Source of the DNA: Bdellovibrionales bacterium
Lineage (GTDB): Bacteria; Bdellovibrionota; Bdellovibrionia; Bdellovibrionales; JAGQZY01
Assembly: GCA_019750295.1 (NCBI GenBank)
Contig: JAIEOS010000020.1
Span: 55,997-119,996, forward strand
Reading direction: 5' to 3'
Length of the DNA: 64,000 nucleotides
Below are positions 1 to 8,161 of the stretch, piece by piece. The notes beneath the pieces were generated by a model. The model did not search any database, was not told the origin of the DNA, and saw only the letters and a list, made by a program, of their open reading frames with translations. How positions within the stretch are numbered: position 1 is the first letter of the stretch; each line of letters begins with the position of its first letter. A program made the translations under genes and the position numbers.

Positions 1-2
1 GC

Positions 3-1055
3 AAGGCGTGGAAGTCCTCTTGGCTCAAATGGCGATCTTTTGAGTTTTGGCCCGCGTGGCTTTTTTATCTTCCGATGATTCCCCATTATCTCAAGTGGTC
101 TTTTAAAACTCGAAGTCTAATCACCCCGTTTTATGCGAATCCGAAAATTTTAAATGGGGGTATTGTTGGAGAATCGAAGTGGGACTTTCTGCAAGATCTC
201 CCCTTAGCGGCACCCTACACCTTAAAGTCTTGTCAGCTCTTTGCTCCAGTCACTTTGGAGACTGTGAAATTGCAAGTGCAAAAACTGGGACTCGAGTTTC
301 CCTGGATTTTAAAACCTGATGTAGGACAAAGAGGTTTTGCGGTGAGATGGATTAAATCGTGGGACGATGTAGAGGGGTACCTTGCACAATCACATTTTGA
401 TTTGATTGTTCAAGAGAAAAGTAAGTATTCACGCGAAGCCGGCGTATTTTATATCAAGTATCCTGGAAAACCTCGCGGCGAAATTTTCTCCATCACGGAT
501 AAAGAATTTCCATCGGTTAGGGGTGATGGAGTTACAAAGCTGGGAGATTTAATTCTTCAGGATGAACGAGCTCGAATTATTGCGTCGGTCTATTTTGAAA
601 GGCACAGGGTGGAGCTGGATCGCGTACTTCGGCCCGGAGAAGTCTTCACACTCAGCGAATGTGGCAATCATTGTCAGGGGGCTATTTTTTATAATGGGAA
701 GAATTTAAAGACCCCCGCGCTACTCCAGGCGATAGAGGAGGTCGTTAAAGATATTCCTGAGTTTTATTTTGGGCGTATCGACCTCCGCTACGAGTCGGCG
801 GAACGACTTAAAGAGGGCAAAAACTTCCAAATTGTTGAGATCAATGGCGCGGGTTCGGAAGCCACTCATATCTGGGATGCCTCGACAACACTTTCGGAAG
901 CTTACCAAACTCTCTTTCAGCAGTGGGAGCATCTTTTTTTGATTGGCCAAGCCGTAAGAGAAAAAAATATCGAAGCCAATGTGAGCGCGAGAGCTTTCCT
1001 TAGAGATTTTTTTTCACAGATTTTGCGCAAAGAAAAACTTTCCGTATCCTCTTAA
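3..1055 (+). CDS. ATP-grasp (carboxylate-amine ligase-like) protein, 5' end outside window
   Basis: The reading frame is already open at the left edge: codons from base 3 encode a Trp/Phe-rich stretch (FEFWPAWLFYLP) directly before the ATG at 75, so the ATG at 75 is internal and the gene starts upstream. The visible protein has ATP-grasp features: FPWILKPDVGQRGFAVR (nucleotide-binding lysine strand), LIVQEKS, a GDGVTKLGDLI segment and FQIVEINGAGSEATH near the end (metal-binding E and N). The family joins a carboxylate to an amine or similar nucleophile using ATP; the substrate cannot be read from the sequence. It ends 16 bases before the convergent gene at 1072. Confidence 0.7.
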   Translation, partial: KAWKSSWLKWRSFEFWPAWLFYLPMIPHYLKWSFKTRSLITPFYANPKILNGGIVGESKWDFLQDLPLAAPYTLKSCQLFAPVTLETVKLQVQKLGLEFPWILKPDVGQRGFAVRWIKSWDDVEGYLAQSHFDLIVQEKSKYSREAGVFYIKYPGKPRGEIFSITDKEFPSVRGDGVTKLGDLILQDERARIIASVYFERHRVELDRVLRPGEVFTLSECGNHCQGAIFYNGKNLKTPALLQAIEEVVKDIPEFYFGRIDLRYESAERLKEGKNFQIVEINGAGSEATHIWDASTTLSEAYQTLFQQWEHLFLIGQAVREKNIEANVSARAFLRDFFSQILRKEKLSVSS

Positions 1056-1071
1056 AATACTTGCGTCGGAA

Positions 1072-1836
1072 TTACTTGGCTCGGCCCAAAAGCTCAAGTT
1101 CAGCGGCTTGAACCGAGTTTCCATCAAAATACTGGAGCGTTAAAGAGTTGGTAAAAACACCTGCCTCCGAAGGTTGAAACTCAAGGAGCATCTGACAGCT
1201 CTCATTCGGTTTAAGAGTGGCTCCGCAGCTCCCGGCGGTGCCCGGATAATCTCCTCCTGGAAAGGCGAAAGGCGTTTGTAAGTCTTTAATAACGATTCCA
1301 CTGAGGGTCGATCCGCCAGAGTTAGAAATAGTGATCACTCGTGTGGACACTGTTCCTTTCTTAAGGAGTCCGAAATTCACGGAGTCTGCTTCGAGGACGA
1401 GGAGGCCGGGCACTATAGGGTTAGGCTCCATCGGGGCGTCCTCAGCGATTCCTTGCCCCGTTAAAGTCAGTTGGAGACTTTGCGGTTGGTTTCCAGCCGT
1501 GTATGAGAATTTAATAAATGTTGAGACCGTTTTACCGATCGCATTTGGGGAGAACGCGACAATAAAGGTGCATGACTGGAACGGTTGAAGTTGATACTCG
1601 CAAGTTCCGCCCGTCCCCGGAAAGTCTTTGTCGAGGAAGAGAATCTGTTCGAAAGTAAATCCAATGTAAATCGTGTTTAGAACTACAAATTCATTTGAAG
1701 TATTGACCAGAACCACACTCGTGTTCTGTGTTTGGCCGGCCACCACTTTCCCGAGGCTTACATTTTCGCCCCCAGCGATACTCAAAGCGGCGCTCGATAT
1801 GTGGGTCGTTAATAGGAGAGAAAGAAGTAAATTCAT
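1072..1836 (-). CDS. Secreted choice-of-anchor D / ASH-like repeat protein
   Basis: The 254-residue protein has an N-terminal signal peptide (about residues 1-17). Two tandem immunoglobulin-like modules follow, each with the same pattern: an early SVNFG or NVSLGKV-type strand, then FPGTGGTCEY or YPGTAGSCGA, then a Pro-x-x-SC-x segment and a FSPNAIG or FQPSEAG loop. This is the choice-of-anchor D / ASH-type beta-sandwich found in cell-surface and secreted bacterial proteins. Each module has a conserved Cys pair likely to form a disulfide. The start is supported by GGAGG upstream of the ATG. No catalytic motif is visible; a structural or adhesive role is inferred. Confidence 0.7.
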   Translation of the reverse strand: MNLLLSLLLTTHISSAALSIAGGENVSLGKVVAGQTQNTSVVLVNTSNEFVVLNTIYIGFTFEQILFLDKDFPGTGGTCEYQLQPFQSCTFIVAFSPNAIGKTVSTFIKFSYTAGNQPQSLQLTLTGQGIAEDAPMEPNPIVPGLLVLEADSVNFGLLKKGTVSTRVITISNSGGSTLSGIVIKDLQTPFAFPGGDYPGTAGSCGATLKPNESCQMLLEFQPSEAGVFTNSLTLQYFDGNSVQAAELELLGRAK

Positions 1837-1906
1837 AAAAACCTCCGAGTGAATTCAGTCTGACGAAGGTTTTCGAGGAATCAAGAGTTAACGCTGGAAT
1901 TAATAT

Positions 1907-2245
1907 TTATTTTTTATTGGCGACGCGGAGCTTTTCAGACAATGACTTCATGGTGATTTTTACCCACTCTGGCAAAAGCTCCATTTGTTTTTCGAGCTGA
2001 AAGTACGGCAGCTTCACAAGTTCGCTGTCTTCAATAGCTTTCGCACTGGCGCTGCGAAGACCTTTATCAAAAAGCCCCATTTCGCCAATTAGATTTCCGG
2101 GGCCAACCAGCGTGAGCGCTTTCTCTCGATTATGCTCAATCACGTAAATGCTCACGGCACCCGATCGAACGATGTACATACAATCAGGATAATCGCCTTC
2201 TTTAAACAAAACTTCATTTTGTTTGAGAGAAATAACTTCGGACAT
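1907..2245 (-). CDS. Cyclic nucleotide-binding domain protein (stand-alone)
   Basis: This is a single CRP/PKA-type cyclic nucleotide-binding fold of about 112 residues, with the beta-roll pattern EGDYPDCMYIVRSGAVSIYV and the phosphate-binding-cassette-like GEMGLFDKGLRSASAKA. There is no helix-turn-helix, so it is a sensor or adaptor module and not a transcription factor by itself. I placed the start at the ATG at 2245, which overlaps the TGA of the upstream gene by one base (TGATG); a GTG one codon earlier is possible. Translational coupling with the secreted protein upstream is likely. Whether it still binds cAMP or cGMP cannot be told from the sequence. Confidence 0.75.
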   Translation of the reverse strand: MSEVISLKQNEVLFKEGDYPDCMYIVRSGAVSIYVIEHNREKALTLVGPGNLIGEMGLFDKGLRSASAKAIEDSELVKLPYFQLEKQMELLPEWVKITMKSLSEKLRVANKK

Positions 2246-2886
2246 CACTGCTCCACGGATGGTGGGGCCGCAGGGGCTGACTTGGGAATATTAGCTTCAC
2301 GAGTTTTATGGTTGGCTCTCGCGGCTCTTTGAATTTCGCGCGCCTCGTTTCGGACTTCTGCAACCGTTGTGCAAGGTTGCACGGCGGCGGCGAAATCCAG
2401 CAAGCAACTCTGAGAGCGGCTCATGCCCCGATCGGAAGGCGGCTCACACTCAAGACGACTTTTTGTGATCTTCTCGTCAAGAAGGGCTTTCCACTCTTTA
2501 GTGAGACTCGCACCCTTCAGGGCACGGCAACTCGCCAGTTGTGAATTGTTTTTTGCAGCCTCTTGAGGATCAACCACCGAACTATTTTCTCCGTAAGCTA
2601 AGTGATGGACGCGACCATTGCTTTTCAGAGAAAGATAGAACGGACCTGTTGAGGCCGTTCCGCCGGTCACCACGGGAGCGTTCGCGGGAACTTCGCACTG
2701 TTGAATCCCTTGTGCTGTAATAATTTGAAAAGCTTGAGCGTTGATTCGCCGGATTCCCGCAGTCCCATTTGCAAAAATGGTTTGCACATCCGAAAAGTCG
2801 CTCAGTGATTTATAGCAGCGAAACTGCGCGGATGAATTGGCTTGGGCTATGCTAAAAATTGTAGCAATCGTCATGATGAAAAACAC
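2245..2886 (-). CDS. Secreted protein of unknown function
   Basis: About 213 residues with an N-terminal signal sequence (FFIMTIATIFSIAQA) and several cysteines, including a C-terminal region with CEPPSDRGMSRSQSCLLDFAAAVQPC. I recognise no family. I prefer the GTG at 2886 because GGAGG lies five bases upstream; ATGs at 2898 and 2874 are alternatives. The stop codon overlaps the start of the cyclic nucleotide-binding gene. It is divergent from the lipoprotein gene at 3054, so both promoters should lie in 2887-3053. Confidence 0.55.
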   Translation of the reverse strand: MFFIMTIATIFSIAQANSSAQFRCYKSLSDFSDVQTIFANGTAGIRRINAQAFQIITAQGIQQCEVPANAPVVTGGTASTGPFYLSLKSNGRVHHLAYGENSSVVDPQEAAKNNSQLASCRALKGASLTKEWKALLDEKITKSRLECEPPSDRGMSRSQSCLLDFAAAVQPCTTVAEVRNEAREIQRAARANHKTREANIPKSAPAAPPSVEQ

Positions 2887-3053
2887 AGGGACCTCCATGC
2901 GGCAAGCCGCCAATTCAAGAATACCGCTCCTTTAGATGCCTCATCAAGTCTAGTTCGCCCTAAATTCCTGAGATTTGGCCTGTGACACACCAAATTGATC
3001 TTTTTTAGGGAAACAGTACCGTGGGCTGTGCTATCGAGATGACAGAGGTGCCT

Positions 3054-3734
3054 ATGAAAATTTTTGGTGTGCTAGCTTTAATTATAGTTTTCGTGACAAC
3101 GCTTTCGTGCGCGCAGACGTCTCAACTGGAAATGCCTGCAGATCCGCTCCCCGAGCGTCGGGAGATTCCGTTATCAAGTGGAGAGGTTAAAGCCATTGAG
3201 TACAGAGTCCAATCCAAATGTTTAATGTTAGGACGAGCCGCCCTTACGCCATCCGATGAAGTGATCTTAACTTTTGATAACAGTTGTGGAGCGATTTCTA
3301 AAACAGGGCCTCTGTGGCACGGATATGGGCTTATTTTACAGGCAGTCCGTCGAGATTTTCCTTTGGAAAAATTAAAGACAATGACATTTTTAAATCACAG
3401 TTCCATCGGATCTGTCGACTGGGGTCCCACTCTTGCCGGCGCAGCGGTCAAGTCGGAGTCCTGGACATCCTATAGTAAGGGAGAGAAAGCCAGTCGCGCA
3501 TTTACTGGTCTCTTCAATGAGAATCAGTTGGGCGCCGAAGTTCGCCTGCTCATCAAAGATTGGCCCTTGGAGATTCAGTTGGACAAGGTCGAAAAAATCT
3601 ATCAAGAGCGTGGAAAGAAAATGCCGTTTGCTGCGCAAAAAGGAGAGCTGTTTGCATCACGTCTGCTCCTCCCCTACACGGCGTCGGTTTTTATCTTTAC
3701 GGCTCACAAGCCCTTGATTAAATCGACAAACTAA
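3054..3734 (+). CDS. Predicted lipoprotein of unknown function
   Basis: The start at ATG 3054 follows an AGAGG ribosome-binding site, and the protein begins with a lipoprotein signal peptide ending in the lipobox TLSC (Cys about residue 19). The mature protein, about 208 residues, has two further cysteines (SKCLML and NSCGAI) and no motif I recognise. An upstream extension to 3021 would bury the signal peptide and is unlikely. A small secreted DUF2059-type gene follows in the same direction. Confidence 0.55.
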   Translation: MKIFGVLALIIVFVTTLSCAQTSQLEMPADPLPERREIPLSSGEVKAIEYRVQSKCLMLGRAALTPSDEVILTFDNSCGAISKTGPLWHGYGLILQAVRRDFPLEKLKTMTFLNHSSIGSVDWGPTLAGAAVKSESWTSYSKGEKASRAFTGLFNENQLGAEVRLLIKDWPLEIQLDKVEKIYQERGKKMPFAAQKGELFASRLLLPYTASVFIFTAHKPLIKSTN

Positions 3735-3776
3735 CCAATGATAAATTCGTTCGATGTTTTAACCCAAGGACTATTT

Positions 3777-4214
3777 ATGAAATTAATGATTTTAATTTTT
3801 GGAATACTCGCCACCGTCTCCGCTGTTGCGCAATCCACCCACGACAAAGCGGTCGATCAGCTCTTTAAATCGATGGATATGGAGGCGGTTCAGAAAAAAC
3901 AGATTGAAAATATGGTCGCCATGCAGTGCGAATCGAATCCCGTGCTGCAAAAAATCCGTCCGGAGCTCACCAAATTTTACATGGATAATGTCGGGTGGAA
4001 GCAGCTCGAGCCGGAAATGAAAAAGCTTTACAAAAAGTATTTCACCGAAGCCGAGGTGTCTGAAATCAATAAATTCTATCAAACGCCGGTGGGTAAAAAA
4101 GCTCTTTTACAAATGCCGACCTTGTTTTCTGAAGGGATGAAGTTGGGGCAAGCGAAAGTGTCAGCGAAGATGCCCGAGTTTATAAAATCCGTGGAAGGCA
4201 AACTCAGTCAATAA
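3777..4214 (+). CDS. Secreted DUF2059-family protein
   Basis: The protein is 145 residues when started at ATG 3777, which has AAGGA seven to ten bases upstream; an upstream ATG at 3738 would place residues in front of the signal peptide. A cleavable signal (MKLMILIFGILATVSAVAQS) is followed by a helical domain with FTEAEVSEINKFYQTPVGKKALLQMP, characteristic of DUF2059 proteins. These are periplasmic all-helical proteins without known activity. The PqiA-like gene starts five bases later, so co-transcription is likely. Confidence 0.7.
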   Translation: MKLMILIFGILATVSAVAQSTHDKAVDQLFKSMDMEAVQKKQIENMVAMQCESNPVLQKIRPELTKFYMDNVGWKQLEPEMKKLYKKYFTEAEVSEINKFYQTPVGKKALLQMPTLFSEGMKLGQAKVSAKMPEFIKSVEGKLSQ

Positions 4215-4218
4215 ACGT

Positions 4219-4839
4219 ATGGAAACTCGATTGACCGACAATTCCTTCTATCTCTGCGACCAATGTCACCAACCCATCGCCTATGACAACTCTCTTGAAC
4301 AAGGACTGCATTGCGATCGCTGTGGTCATCATATAGATCGTTGGTACGGAAAATCCACTCGGCACACATTAGTTTTTAGCCTAACGGCACTGGTTCTTTA
4401 CATTCCAGCGCTCATGTTCCCGTTTATGACGGTAGAGCTCAATGGAAACCGAACCAGTTCCACGATTTGGCAAGGCGTTGTTTCTTTAAGTGAAAGTGGA
4501 TCATGGATTATCGCGATCATTGTTCTTCTCGCGAGCATCGTCATCCCTTTTGTAAAACTGATCCTGCTTTTTTATCTCACCATCACCCGATCCACGGAGC
4601 GCAATGCAAGAGCAAAGACGCAAATTTTTAGATTCATCGAAAGTATCGGTCGGTGGTCGATGTTAGATATTTTTTTGCTCTCAGTTTTGGTCGCGATTAT
4701 GAAGATCAATCCTTGGACCTACGTGCGACCAGAGTTGGGCTCTTTGATGTTTGCATTTGTCGTGATTTTTACAATGATGGCCTCAGCCAGCTTTGACCCT
4801 CGTTTAATTTGGAAGGATATTCCCAGTGAAAGAAAATAA
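4219..4839 (+). CDS. pqiA: Paraquat-inducible protein A-like inner-membrane protein
   Basis: The 206-residue protein begins with a zinc-ribbon-like pair of CxxC motifs (CDQCHQ and CDRCGH) and then has four transmembrane helices with the family pattern LYIPALMFPFMTVELNG and GRWSMLDIFLLSVLVAIMKI. This corresponds to one half of enterobacterial PqiA, which carries two such repeats. PqiA-family proteins act in the inner membrane with MCE proteins in lipid transport and envelope integrity. The gene overlaps the following MCE gene by 14 bases. Confidence 0.85.
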   Translation: METRLTDNSFYLCDQCHQPIAYDNSLEQGLHCDRCGHHIDRWYGKSTRHTLVFSLTALVLYIPALMFPFMTVELNGNRTSSTIWQGVVSLSESGSWIIAIIVLLASIVIPFVKLILLFYLTITRSTERNARAKTQIFRFIESIGRWSMLDIFLLSVLVAIMKINPWTYVRPELGSLMFAFVVIFTMMASASFDPRLIWKDIPSERK

Positions 4840-5668
4840 AGTAAGACAAATCCCTTTAAGTTTAATGGATATCGCCGTATGGCTTTTTCCTTTGTTTGCG
4901 GTGGGAATTACTGCATTTTTAATCTTCGACTACTATCAGAAGCGGGGTCCAATGATCACCCTTCACTTTAGCGATGCTTCGGCGGTGGAGGCTCAAAAAA
5001 CTCCGTTGCGATTTCGTGGCGTCAACGTCGGAAAGGTGGAGGCGGTTGTCCTTGCGGAGGACACTCAAGGGATCGTTGTTAAGGCGCGCCTCAATCGCGA
5101 AGCAGGTCATCTCGCGGTTGAGGGGACCAAATTTTGGATCGTTCAACCTCAGGTGGATTTTGAAGGAATTCGCGGACTCGAAACCCTGTTTAAAGGTCCT
5201 TACATTCGAATCGAACAAGGCTCTGGCCAGCCGAAGAAGGAGTTTAATGGTTTAACTTTAGACGAAAAAGACTCACCTTCGGGAACAATGGCCTACACAT
5301 TGACCTCGCCCCTGGCCGATTCCGTGGATGTCGGCGATCCGGTCAACTTTCGTGGAGTTAAAGTGGGCTCTGTGACTTCCGTCAAGTTGGATAGCAAGGG
5401 TCAAGGGGTTGATATTCAAATTAATATTGAAAAACGATACTCCAAGTTTGTTCACAAAAATACAGCCTTCTGGCGGAAGGTGGCGGTTCACGCCAAAATG
5501 GGTCTCCTCGGAGGAGAAGTGAAAGTGAACTCGTTTGAAACTCTTTTAAAGGGTGGGATCGACATGGCCACTCCGAATAATCCGACAGGAGTGGCGGAGG
5601 CCAAAACGAGATTCGTACTCCAGGAAAATCCTCCAAAGGATTGGATCAGTTGGAATCCCTCATTGTAG
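4826..5668 (+). CDS. pqiB: MCE-domain protein, PqiB-like (two MCE domains)
   Basis: It starts at GTG 4826 inside the end of the pqiA-like gene. One N-terminal membrane anchor (about residues 12-32) is followed by two MCE domains, visible as LRFRGVNVGKVEAV and VNFRGVKVGSVTSV, each with the conserved beta-strand pattern. E. coli PqiB has three MCE domains and about 546 residues, so at 280 residues this is a reduced form. MCE proteins form periplasmic rings or tubes that move lipids between membranes. No PqiC lipoprotein follows; a convergent gene begins directly after the stop. Confidence 0.8.
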   Translation: MKENKVRQIPLSLMDIAVWLFPLFAVGITAFLIFDYYQKRGPMITLHFSDASAVEAQKTPLRFRGVNVGKVEAVVLAEDTQGIVVKARLNREAGHLAVEGTKFWIVQPQVDFEGIRGLETLFKGPYIRIEQGSGQPKKEFNGLTLDEKDSPSGTMAYTLTSPLADSVDVGDPVNFRGVKVGSVTSVKLDSKGQGVDIQINIEKRYSKFVHKNTAFWRKVAVHAKMGLLGGEVKVNSFETLLKGGIDMATPNNPTGVAEAKTRFVLQENPPKDWISWNPSL

Positions 5669-5669
5669 C

Positions 5670-5939
5670 CTAGTAGCGCAGAATAATATGATGTCCAAAT
5701 CGGGTTCTTACGATTGATGAGAACTCACCGATCTTAAGTTGCTCAGCAATTTCAGCAAAATCGCTATCGAGTCTTGCTGGATCCACGCTCCCTAAATCCC
5801 CGCCCACCTCTTTTGATGAGCACTGAGAGTATTTACGAGCGAGCTCATTAAAGTCTTCACCTCGTTTCAGTCGGAGTAGAAGATCTTCGGCTTCGTAACG
5901 GTGTTGGGTGAGAATGTGCATGAGATTGAGCGTCGCCAT
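5670..5939 (-). CDS. Small parvulin-type peptidyl-prolyl cis-trans isomerase
   Basis: The 89-residue protein is essentially one rotamase (PpiC) domain: MHILTQHRYEAEDLL at the start, LKRGEDFNELARKYSQC, SSKEVGGDLG and the closing FGHHIILRY. There is no signal peptide, so it should act in the cytoplasm, like E. coli PpiC. It isomerises peptidyl-proline bonds. It starts one base after the stop of the response-regulator gene upstream, so the two are probably co-transcribed. Confidence 0.85.
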   Translation of the reverse strand: MATLNLMHILTQHRYEAEDLLLRLKRGEDFNELARKYSQCSSKEVGGDLGSVDPARLDSDFAEIAEQLKIGEFSSIVRTRFGHHIILRY

Positions 5940-5940
5940 T

Positions 5941-6378
5941 TTATCGGGGAGGGACTTCGTTCAACTTTAACCAGTATTCTCCCAGGCTTTTCACGGTCTC
6001 TGTAAAGTGGGAGAAATCAACAGGCTTACGAACGTAGCTATTGGCGCCCAGATTATAACCTGTGGCCACATCTTTTTCTTCTTTGGATGTGGTGAGAAGC
6101 ACCACTGGCAGTCTCTTCGTGATTTGGCTGGCACGAATTCGCTCAAGAACTTGGAGTCCATCCATCTTCGGCAAATTAATGTCGAGTAAAACAACTTGGG
6201 GAGTGATGTCGGGATTGCGCTCGGAATACTTCCCGGTGCAAAACAAATAATCCACGGCTTCCGCGCCATCGCGAGCGATGATCACTTCGTTTGTAATCTT
6301 ATTTTGTTTAAGGGCACGTAGGGTCAGAAGTTCATCCTGAAGATTGTCCTCGACCAAAAGAATTGGCTTTGCATCCAT
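5941..6378 (-). CDS. Single-domain response regulator (CheY/Rcp1-like)
   Basis: The 145-residue receiver domain has the acidic pair in LLVEDN, the phosphoacceptor Asp66 in VVLLDINLPKMDG, the switch Thr/Ser in VVLLTTSKEEKD and Lys118 in VRKPVD. The long loop between strands (DYLFCTGKYSERNPDITP) is typical of Rcp1-type phytochrome-partner regulators. There is no output domain, so it must signal by protein contact. A strong GGAGG precedes the ATG. No cognate kinase gene is adjacent. Confidence 0.85.
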   Translation of the reverse strand: MDAKPILLVEDNLQDELLTLRALKQNKITNEVIIARDGAEAVDYLFCTGKYSERNPDITPQVVLLDINLPKMDGLQVLERIRASQITKRLPVVLLTTSKEEKDVATGYNLGANSYVRKPVDFSHFTETVKSLGEYWLKLNEVPPR

Positions 6379-6518
6379 ACGAACCTCCTACATTCCGTTG
6401 AGAGCTGTCTAACACCCTAAACCCATTGTCGGCAACAAACAAGGCGAGTTTTCAGCTGTTCCAAACCAAACTGGAATTGTCAGATCAAAAAGAATGGTAG
6501 TCCTTTTTGAACATCCGT

Positions 6519-7208
6519 TTATCGAGGTATAAGAAGCAAATTCTTCACAAATTTCTGCATAAGACTTTTTTCTTCAAAATGACGGTGGAATGTTTTCAGC
6601 GCCGACGCCTCCGAAAGTTCCTTGGCCTCTCGCCACAGATCTTCAAACAGCAAAGAGGTGGCTCCAACGGCCAGGGATGGAAAAGCGCCGTCGTCAACTT
6701 CTCCGTGGCCGACAATCAAAAGGCGAGAGAACAGGTACTTCATCGCACGATTGAATTCAGGTTCGTTATCGCGCCCTTGCAGGTCGTGCTCTTTTTTGAT
6801 GTCGCGAGTAGAAATGGGCGAATTGCTTTTTAACGTTTCAAGAATTTGTGCGGCCGTGCGAGGTATCCCCTGCTCCTCAATTTCTGTGGTCTTAAGAATT
6901 TTGAGGAGAGCTGTGAACACTTCGCGAGAGAAAAAAGTCGCTCGCCCGCGAAACCATTTGCCGTAAACGATGTCGGTTCGAGCGGAGAGTTCCTTCATCA
7001 GGTGCCAGAGCTCGGCCACGTGATCATCACCGTCTTCGGACCATTCCCAGCGCATTTCTTTACGCGGGTAGAATTGAGACCAGAGGGACAAGGGCTCCTT
7101 CGCATTTTTGATCGGAAAAACCAAAAGTATTCCTTCTTGATTGATAAATTCGATCGCCTTTTTTTTCTGCACCGAAAGCTCCTTCCGTCTCCCGGAGTCT
7201 AACTCCAA
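6519..7208 (-). CDS. AlkZ-related winged-helix protein (putative)
   Basis: The 229-residue cytoplasmic protein has an N-terminal region with FINQEGILLVFP and LWSQFYPR, a central IVYGKWFRGRATFFSREVF segment and a winged-helix-like region (AAQILETLKSNSPISTRDIKKEHDLQG). The order resembles small AlkZ-related proteins, distant relatives of HTH_42 DNA glycosylases, but I recognise the family only loosely and cannot identify catalytic residues. It is monocistronic: the MscS gene is divergent and 140 bases separate it from the response regulator downstream. Confidence 0.5.
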   Translation of the reverse strand: MELDSGRRKELSVQKKKAIEFINQEGILLVFPIKNAKEPLSLWSQFYPRKEMRWEWSEDGDDHVAELWHLMKELSARTDIVYGKWFRGRATFFSREVFTALLKILKTTEIEEQGIPRTAAQILETLKSNSPISTRDIKKEHDLQGRDNEPEFNRAMKYLFSRLLIVGHGEVDDGAFPSLAVGATSLLFEDLWREAKELSEASALKTFHRHFEEKSLMQKFVKNLLLIPR

Positions 7209-7297
7209 GCACGGGTGGGAACAACGCAGTTGTCACACTGTATTAAGTTACGACAGCTTGAGAGAAGTTTGGTAATTCCTAGGAATAAGGAAGTATC

Positions 7298-8161
7298 ATG
7301 GAAATCACTATGACCTCAGCATTAGAAATTTTAGTCAAAAAGATCGAACTCTGGTTTCATGAATCCGTGGCCGCGCTCCCGAATATCATCGTTGCCGCCA
7401 TCATCGTCGCTGGATTCTTTGTTCTCTCCCGATTTGTCCATAAGCTCGGGCGTCGCTTTTTAGAGCGATTTTCTATCAACCGGGCGCTCAATGAACTTAT
7501 GGCCTCAAGTCTACAGATGGCTGTGGTTTTGGTGGGCATTTTTATTGCGTTGGGAATATTAAATCTCGAAAAAACCGTGACCTCTTTGCTCACAGGTGCG
7601 GGAATCATTACTTTTGTTATCGGTTTTGCGTTTCAAGATATTGCGGCGAATTTCTTTTCGGGAATTCTCATCGCCTTTAAAAAACCTTATCAAATTGGTG
7701 ATGTGATCGAGATCGAAAAAAATATGGGTGAAGTTCAAGAGATCGAACTTCGATCAACAATGATCAGAACATTTGATGGTCAGGACATTTTAATACCTAA
7801 CAAAAATATTCTCACTCAGGTGGTCACGAATTACACCTACTCCCCTTATCGACGAGTTTCTATTGCTGTGGGTGTGGCCTACGATTCCGATCTTAAAAAA
7901 GTCGTCGAAGTGACGACCAACGCCCTGGAAACGCTAGAGGGAAGAGACCCATCAATCCCGGTCAGTGTGCATTTCACCGATTTCGGCGCAAGTTCCGTCA
8001 ATCTCTCAGCCGAAGTCTGGATTGATTATAAACGCAACAGAACTTTCCCTGAGGTAAAACACCAAGGCATTATGGCGATTCATGACGCCTTTAAGCAAAA
8101 TGGAATTGAGATCCCTTTCCCAATCACCCAATTGATACCGCCACCGGCACCCAAAGTTTAA
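7298..8161 (+). CDS. mscS: Small-conductance mechanosensitive channel, MscS family
   Basis: The protein has 287 residues, the size of E. coli MscS. Three transmembrane helices (about residues 20-45, 65-85 and 95-125) are followed by the cytoplasmic beta domain with FQDIAANFFSGILIAFKKPYQIGDVIEI and PNKNILTQVVTNYT, the family signature. MscS opens under membrane tension to release solutes during hypo-osmotic shock. The ATG follows GGAAG. Its stop codon overlaps that of the convergent gene at 8158. Confidence 0.9.
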   Translation: MEITMTSALEILVKKIELWFHESVAALPNIIVAAIIVAGFFVLSRFVHKLGRRFLERFSINRALNELMASSLQMAVVLVGIFIALGILNLEKTVTSLLTGAGIITFVIGFAFQDIAANFFSGILIAFKKPYQIGDVIEIEKNMGEVQEIELRSTMIRTFDGQDILIPNKNILTQVVTNYTYSPYRRVSIAVGVAYDSDLKKVVEVTTNALETLEGRDPSIPVSVHFTDFGASSVNLSAEVWIDYKRNRTFPEVKHQGIMAIHDAFKQNGIEIPFPITQLIPPPAPKV

